A stretch of DNA of 16,678 nucleotides, taken from NCBI GenBank assembly GCA_002396665.1, contig DGYJ01000092.1:58196-74873 (forward strand). The letters are read 5' to 3'. A program made the position numbers and the translations under genes. The stretch is from Bdellovibrionaceae bacterium UBA5009. GTDB taxonomy: Bacteria; Bdellovibrionota; Bdellovibrionia; Bdellovibrionales; Bdellovibrionaceae. Below, piece by piece: positions 14,061 to 16,678 of the stretch. The notes under the pieces were generated by a model. That model did no database searches. It worked only from the letters and a program-made list of their open reading frames with translations, and was not told where the DNA came from. The first letter of the stretch is position 1; the number at the start of each line of letters is the position of its first letter.

Positions 14061-14678
14061 CTACTTCACTTCCCCAACAAAAACCCATCGGCCAGTTTTA
14101 AGATTGTAATGCAGTTCGTACAGCACACAGTTTGGGATTGGAATTGTTGTTGATGGCGCATTTTCGCAGGCATGCACAAGACGCACAACACAACCCCCGT
14201 GGGTAGAAACGCCGATCTGATCCCCATCCTGCAGTTGATTTAAATTTTGTTGAACGTAACTATGCAAGTAGCCTTGAACGCGCTTCTGATGGTCCGATTT
14301 CACTTCACCACCCGGGAAGGCATAATCTTTATCTTGTGGTGCGACTGATCTCCATTTGTCGATCAAGTCCAAACCAAATTTTTTTTCGATTTCTTCCTGA
14401 GTCAAACTTTCCGCATGTCCAAGATGAATTTCGCGCAGGTCCGACGAGATCACAAAAGGGAGCTCAAGATCTTGAGTTGCAATTTGTGCTGTCTTCAAAG
14501 CCCTCTTCAAATCTGAACAAAGAAGTATTTTTAATTCCAAACGATTTAATTTCTCACGCAAAGATTCTGCCTGCTGCTCTCCGTTGGCATTCAGCTCTAT
14601 ATCTGTATGTCCTTGGAATTTTCTTTGGGCATTCCAGTCCGTTTCGCCATGTCTGAAAATAAAAAATTTAATGTTCAT
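14061..14678 (-). CDS. Histidine phosphatase family protein (phosphoglycerate mutase-like)
   Basis: A 205-residue protein of histidine phosphatase clan branch 1. The phospho-acceptor motif is RHGE (R9, H10, G11, E12), followed by R59 in SDLKRALKTA, E83 in LREIHLG and the second catalytic H160 in VSTHGG. The set is complete. Family members are broad phosphatases (GpmB/PhoE/CobC types) or phosphoglycerate mutases; length and the lack of the dPGM-specific insert favour a phosphatase. Substrate unknown; with no cobamide genes nearby, a CobC role is not indicated. It is the last gene of the minus-strand run, 67 bases after trmB, with no strong ribosome-binding site. It faces the exported cassette tail to tail. 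Confidence 0.88.
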   Translation of the reverse strand: MNIKFFIFRHGETDWNAQRKFQGHTDIELNANGEQQAESLREKLNRLELKILLCSDLKRALKTAQIATQDLELPFVISSDLREIHLGHAESLTQEEIEKKFGLDLIDKWRSVAPQDKDYAFPGGEVKSDHQKRVQGYLHSYVQQNLNQLQDGDQIGVSTHGGCVVRLVHACENAPSTTIPIPNCVLYELHYNLKTGRWVFVGEVK

Positions 14679-14745
14679 TGGAAAAGTGTATCACAAACCC
14701 ATCATGATGCTAGCCTTCAATTTCAATTTTCAAACAAAACAACAA

Positions 14746-15486
14746 CTATTCTTTAGACAAGATCATCATATTGATCGGAATATTTTGACGCATAAATATT
14801 TTTTCAAAGGCCGTCAAAAAATTCGAAGCAGCCCATTCACTTTGATGCAAGTCTGTGGTGCTGGCTTCCAGCTTATAAGGTGTCATTGGAATTTGCTCAA
14901 GGGACCAATCATAGTATTCTCGGGAATCTGTTTTGAAATAAATTTTAGACCCCGGCCTTTGCAAATCGTACATCACTTTTAAAAGCTCGGCATTGACCGT
15001 ACGATTCTTTGGTTTGCGTGGGGCTACCCAAGGGTCAGGGAAATGAATGTAAATATCATTCAGCTCAGCCTTCTCGAAAAGCAAATCCACATTAAATGCA
15101 TGGTAACGACAAATCGCTGTATTTTTTGAACCTTGTTTGACGGCTCTACGAATGGATTGAATCAAAGGTTTGTATTTTAATTCCATACCAACTAGAAGTC
15201 GTTCAGGATGCTTTCCGGCTTGATAAGCAAAAAAAGTTCCATTGCCTGTGCCAATTTCTAAATCCATTAAAGCATCTGATTTTTTTTCAAAAACACTTTC
15301 GCGCCATTTGCCTTTGTTCAAAGGGGCCCGCTCTTCATTAAAGGCCACAGAGCTAAACTCTCCGTCCAAAGCCAAAGTGTAGGCATTTTGCCGAGGTAAT
15401 GTTCTGGTCAAATTGATACGTCGACGATGGATATCTTCGGACTTCATCATCTCGATGGGTTTTAGCTCATTATCCTTACTCATCAT
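14746..15486 (-). CDS. trmB: tRNA (guanine-N7-)-methyltransferase
   Basis: A 246-residue class I SAM methyltransferase that makes m7G46 in the variable loop of tRNA. Visible motifs are the SAM loop EIGTGNG (77-83), VGMELK (99-104), the family-defining FPDPW (149-153) followed by a basic PRKPKNR patch, and FKTDSREYYDWS (184-195) with TAFEK near the end, all in TrmB order. Two consecutive ATG codons open the gene; the ribosome-binding site is weak (GAGCGG). The PDPW segment reads PDPWVAPRKPKNR rather than the common PDPWPKKRHxKRR, a small divergence. It lies ten bases after the CDF transporter gene and is probably in its operon. Confidence 0.92.
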   Translation of the reverse strand: MMSKDNELKPIEMMKSEDIHRRRINLTRTLPRQNAYTLALDGEFSSVAFNEERAPLNKGKWRESVFEKKSDALMDLEIGTGNGTFFAYQAGKHPERLLVGMELKYKPLIQSIRRAVKQGSKNTAICRYHAFNVDLLFEKAELNDIYIHFPDPWVAPRKPKNRTVNAELLKVMYDLQRPGSKIYFKTDSREYYDWSLEQIPMTPYKLEASTTDLHQSEWAASNFLTAFEKIFMRQNIPINMMILSKE

Positions 15487-15496
15487 TTTTTGCCGC

Positions 15497-16486
15497 TCAT
15501 AAATCGTACTGGGGTCCTTTAACTAAATCATTCATTTCAAACTTTTTAAGTGACTTGAAAGGCTTAGCTCTTACCGGACATTTTTCAAGTGCGCAACGAC
15601 TACAGAACTTTTTTTGACAAGGGTCTAAGTGAAATGCAATTTCTGCATCATAGGGGTAGGTTTCGACAACATGGTCCTCGAATTGATCTAAAAAAATATG
15701 GGCACTGGCAATATCCCAAAATTCTGGGATCACAATATGGGCATCGATGTGATGAAAACTTCCAGATCGAATGCTACGAACTTGGTGAACATCGATCACA
15801 CCAGCCAAGCGATGTCGTTCTAGAGCTTCAGCAAACGAGTGGAGGGATTCGTTGTCAATTTCATCAGTTAAACCAGAAATTGATGTTCTTAAAATTTTCC
15901 AACTGACAAAAAACAAATGAACGCTGATCGCAAAGGCAATGGCCGCATCCATCCAAAGCCATCCAGTCCAACGAACTATAATCAAGCCCGCAAAAACTCC
16001 AACAGTCGTGACCACATCGCTCATGACATGTTCACCACTAGCCTGCAAGGCAATGGATTTTTTTTCTTTACCCACTTTTTTTAGATACAGTCCCACTGTC
16101 AAATTCACGACCGTGGCTAAGAAAGTAAAAAACAAACCCTGATCAACATCGCGAAGAGCACTTGGGTTTAAAAATGTAGAAATAGATTCATACGCAATGG
16201 TCAATGCTGCAAAAAGAATTAATCCACCTTCAAATGCAGACGAAAAATACTCGGCTTTGCCGTGGCCGTAGGGATGATCTGCATCTTTTGGTTGTGAAAC
16301 GTAGCGAACAACAAAAAGACCAACAAATGCTGTGATGACATTAATGACGGTTTCTAATGCATCAGAAAATAAGGCTGTCGATCCCGACAAATAATAGGCC
16401 CATGTTTTCAAAGTTAAAACAACGAAGCTAGCAATAATTGTGATCAATGCAGCCCTGATTTTAATTTGATTGGCCGTGTTTTCCAT
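15497..16486 (-). CDS. Cation diffusion facilitator metal transporter with cysteine-rich C-terminus
   Basis: A 329-residue inner-membrane proton/metal antiporter of the CDF family, with six likely membrane segments in the first ~205 residues and a cytoplasmic C-terminal domain. The HPYGHGKAEY signature is at 71-80. Membrane segment 2 carries D42 with E45 and N49 (SDALETVIN), and segment 5 carries H153-x3-D157 (EHVMSD). This resembles FieF/MamM-like proteins but the second Asp of DxxxD is Thr. The C-terminal domain (about 206-287) is followed by an extra tail with four cysteines, C290-x4-C295-x2-C298-x4-C303, in DPCQKKFCSRCALEKCPVR. Such a cluster may sense or bind metal. Exported metal (Zn, Fe, Mn, Cd, Co) cannot be decided. 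It follows the diguanylate cyclase by nine bases. Confidence 0.92.
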   Translation of the reverse strand: MENTANQIKIRAALITIIASFVVLTLKTWAYYLSGSTALFSDALETVINVITAFVGLFVVRYVSQPKDADHPYGHGKAEYFSSAFEGGLILFAALTIAYESISTFLNPSALRDVDQGLFFTFLATVVNLTVGLYLKKVGKEKKSIALQASGEHVMSDVVTTVGVFAGLIIVRWTGWLWMDAAIAFAISVHLFFVSWKILRTSISGLTDEIDNESLHSFAEALERHRLAGVIDVHQVRSIRSGSFHHIDAHIVIPEFWDIASAHIFLDQFEDHVVETYPYDAEIAFHLDPCQKKFCSRCALEKCPVRAKPFKSLKKFEMNDLVKGPQYDL

Positions 16487-16495
16487 GGCTAGGTT

Positions 16496-16678
16496 CTAAC
16501 CGACAGATTTCTTCTTCGCAAGTCGTGAATTTTGGGCGGCTTCTTGATTGGCTTCTAAACGGGCCTGATTGCGGGCCTCGTGGCGTGCTTGAGTTCGCTC
16601 GACAACGGCTTTTTCTTTCGCCATCTCTTCATTATAGCAAATGACACGGTTTCGGCCCCTTCGCTTGGCTTCGTAAAA
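16496..16678 (-). CDS. GGDEF diguanylate cyclase, C-terminal end only
   Basis: The frame is open from the window edge to a TAG at 16496-16498, giving 60 residues. It begins FYEAKRRGRNRV, the conserved end of a GGDEF domain (usually A-L-Y-x-A-K-x-x-G-R-N), then continues with about 45 residues rich in Ala, Arg, Gln and Glu that should be helical and ends AKKKSVG. Family reaction: two GTP to c-di-GMP. Whether the GGEEF active site is intact cannot be seen. It is the first visible gene of the minus-strand run and could supply or shape the signal read by the PilZ protein at 5193-6098. Confidence 0.8.
   Translation of the reverse strand, partial: FYEAKRRGRNRVICYNEEMAKEKAVVERTQARHEARNQARLEANQEAAQNSRLAKKKSVG

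Noticed and set aside
14336..14982. Two plus-strand open frames opposite the phosphatase and trmB genes
   Set aside because: Both are antisense to genes with full family motifs and show no coherent protein features.

Overview
The window reads as chromosomal DNA of a Gram-negative, motile, envelope-rich bacterium. It encodes a TonB-family energy transducer, an outer-membrane beta-barrel, a lipoprotein, several Sec-exported proteins, PilZ and GGDEF c-di-GMP proteins, and a homodimer-type 2-oxoacid dehydrogenase E1. Tight packing of mostly short convergent or operonic gaps and an excess of exported papain-fold hydrolases fit a Bdellovibrio-like member of the Bdellovibrionota. That assignment is an inference from gene style, not from a marker gene.

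Layout. 1-4369 (+): the 3' part of a TonB-like gene, then a long AceE-type E1 enzyme and an alpha/beta-hydrolase-like protein. 4361-5035 (-): an O-methyltransferase overlapping the hydrolase tail to tail. 5193-6098 (+): a GYF_2-like plus PilZ protein, preceded by a sigma-28-like promoter and a hairpin. 6105-6701 (-) and 6848-8002 (+): a divergent pair, an outer-membrane barrel and a lipoprotein. 8010-10184 (-): a three-gene run of SDR oxidoreductase, thioredoxin reductase and CheY-like receiver. 10273-10560 (+): a 2Fe-2S ferredoxin. 10640-14059 (+): a four-gene cassette of exported proteins. 14061-16678 (-): histidine phosphatase, tRNA m7G methyltransferase, CDF metal transporter and the C-terminal end of a diguanylate cyclase.

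The most interesting block is the exported cassette at 10640-14059. It holds a C1A-like cysteine peptidase, a six-cysteine small protein, a protein with a C-terminal NlpC/P60- or CHAP-like Cys-His domain, and a small helical exported protein. The genes overlap or nearly touch, so they are probably co-transcribed and act together outside the cytoplasm. The second point of interest is the putative sigma-28 promoter in front of the PilZ gene, which would tie a c-di-GMP receptor to the flagellar regulon.

No rRNA, tRNA, CRISPR array, insertion sequence, prophage gene or integrase was seen. No gene-free stretch exceeds 300 bases; the longest gaps (5036-5192 and 6702-6847) are divergent control regions.
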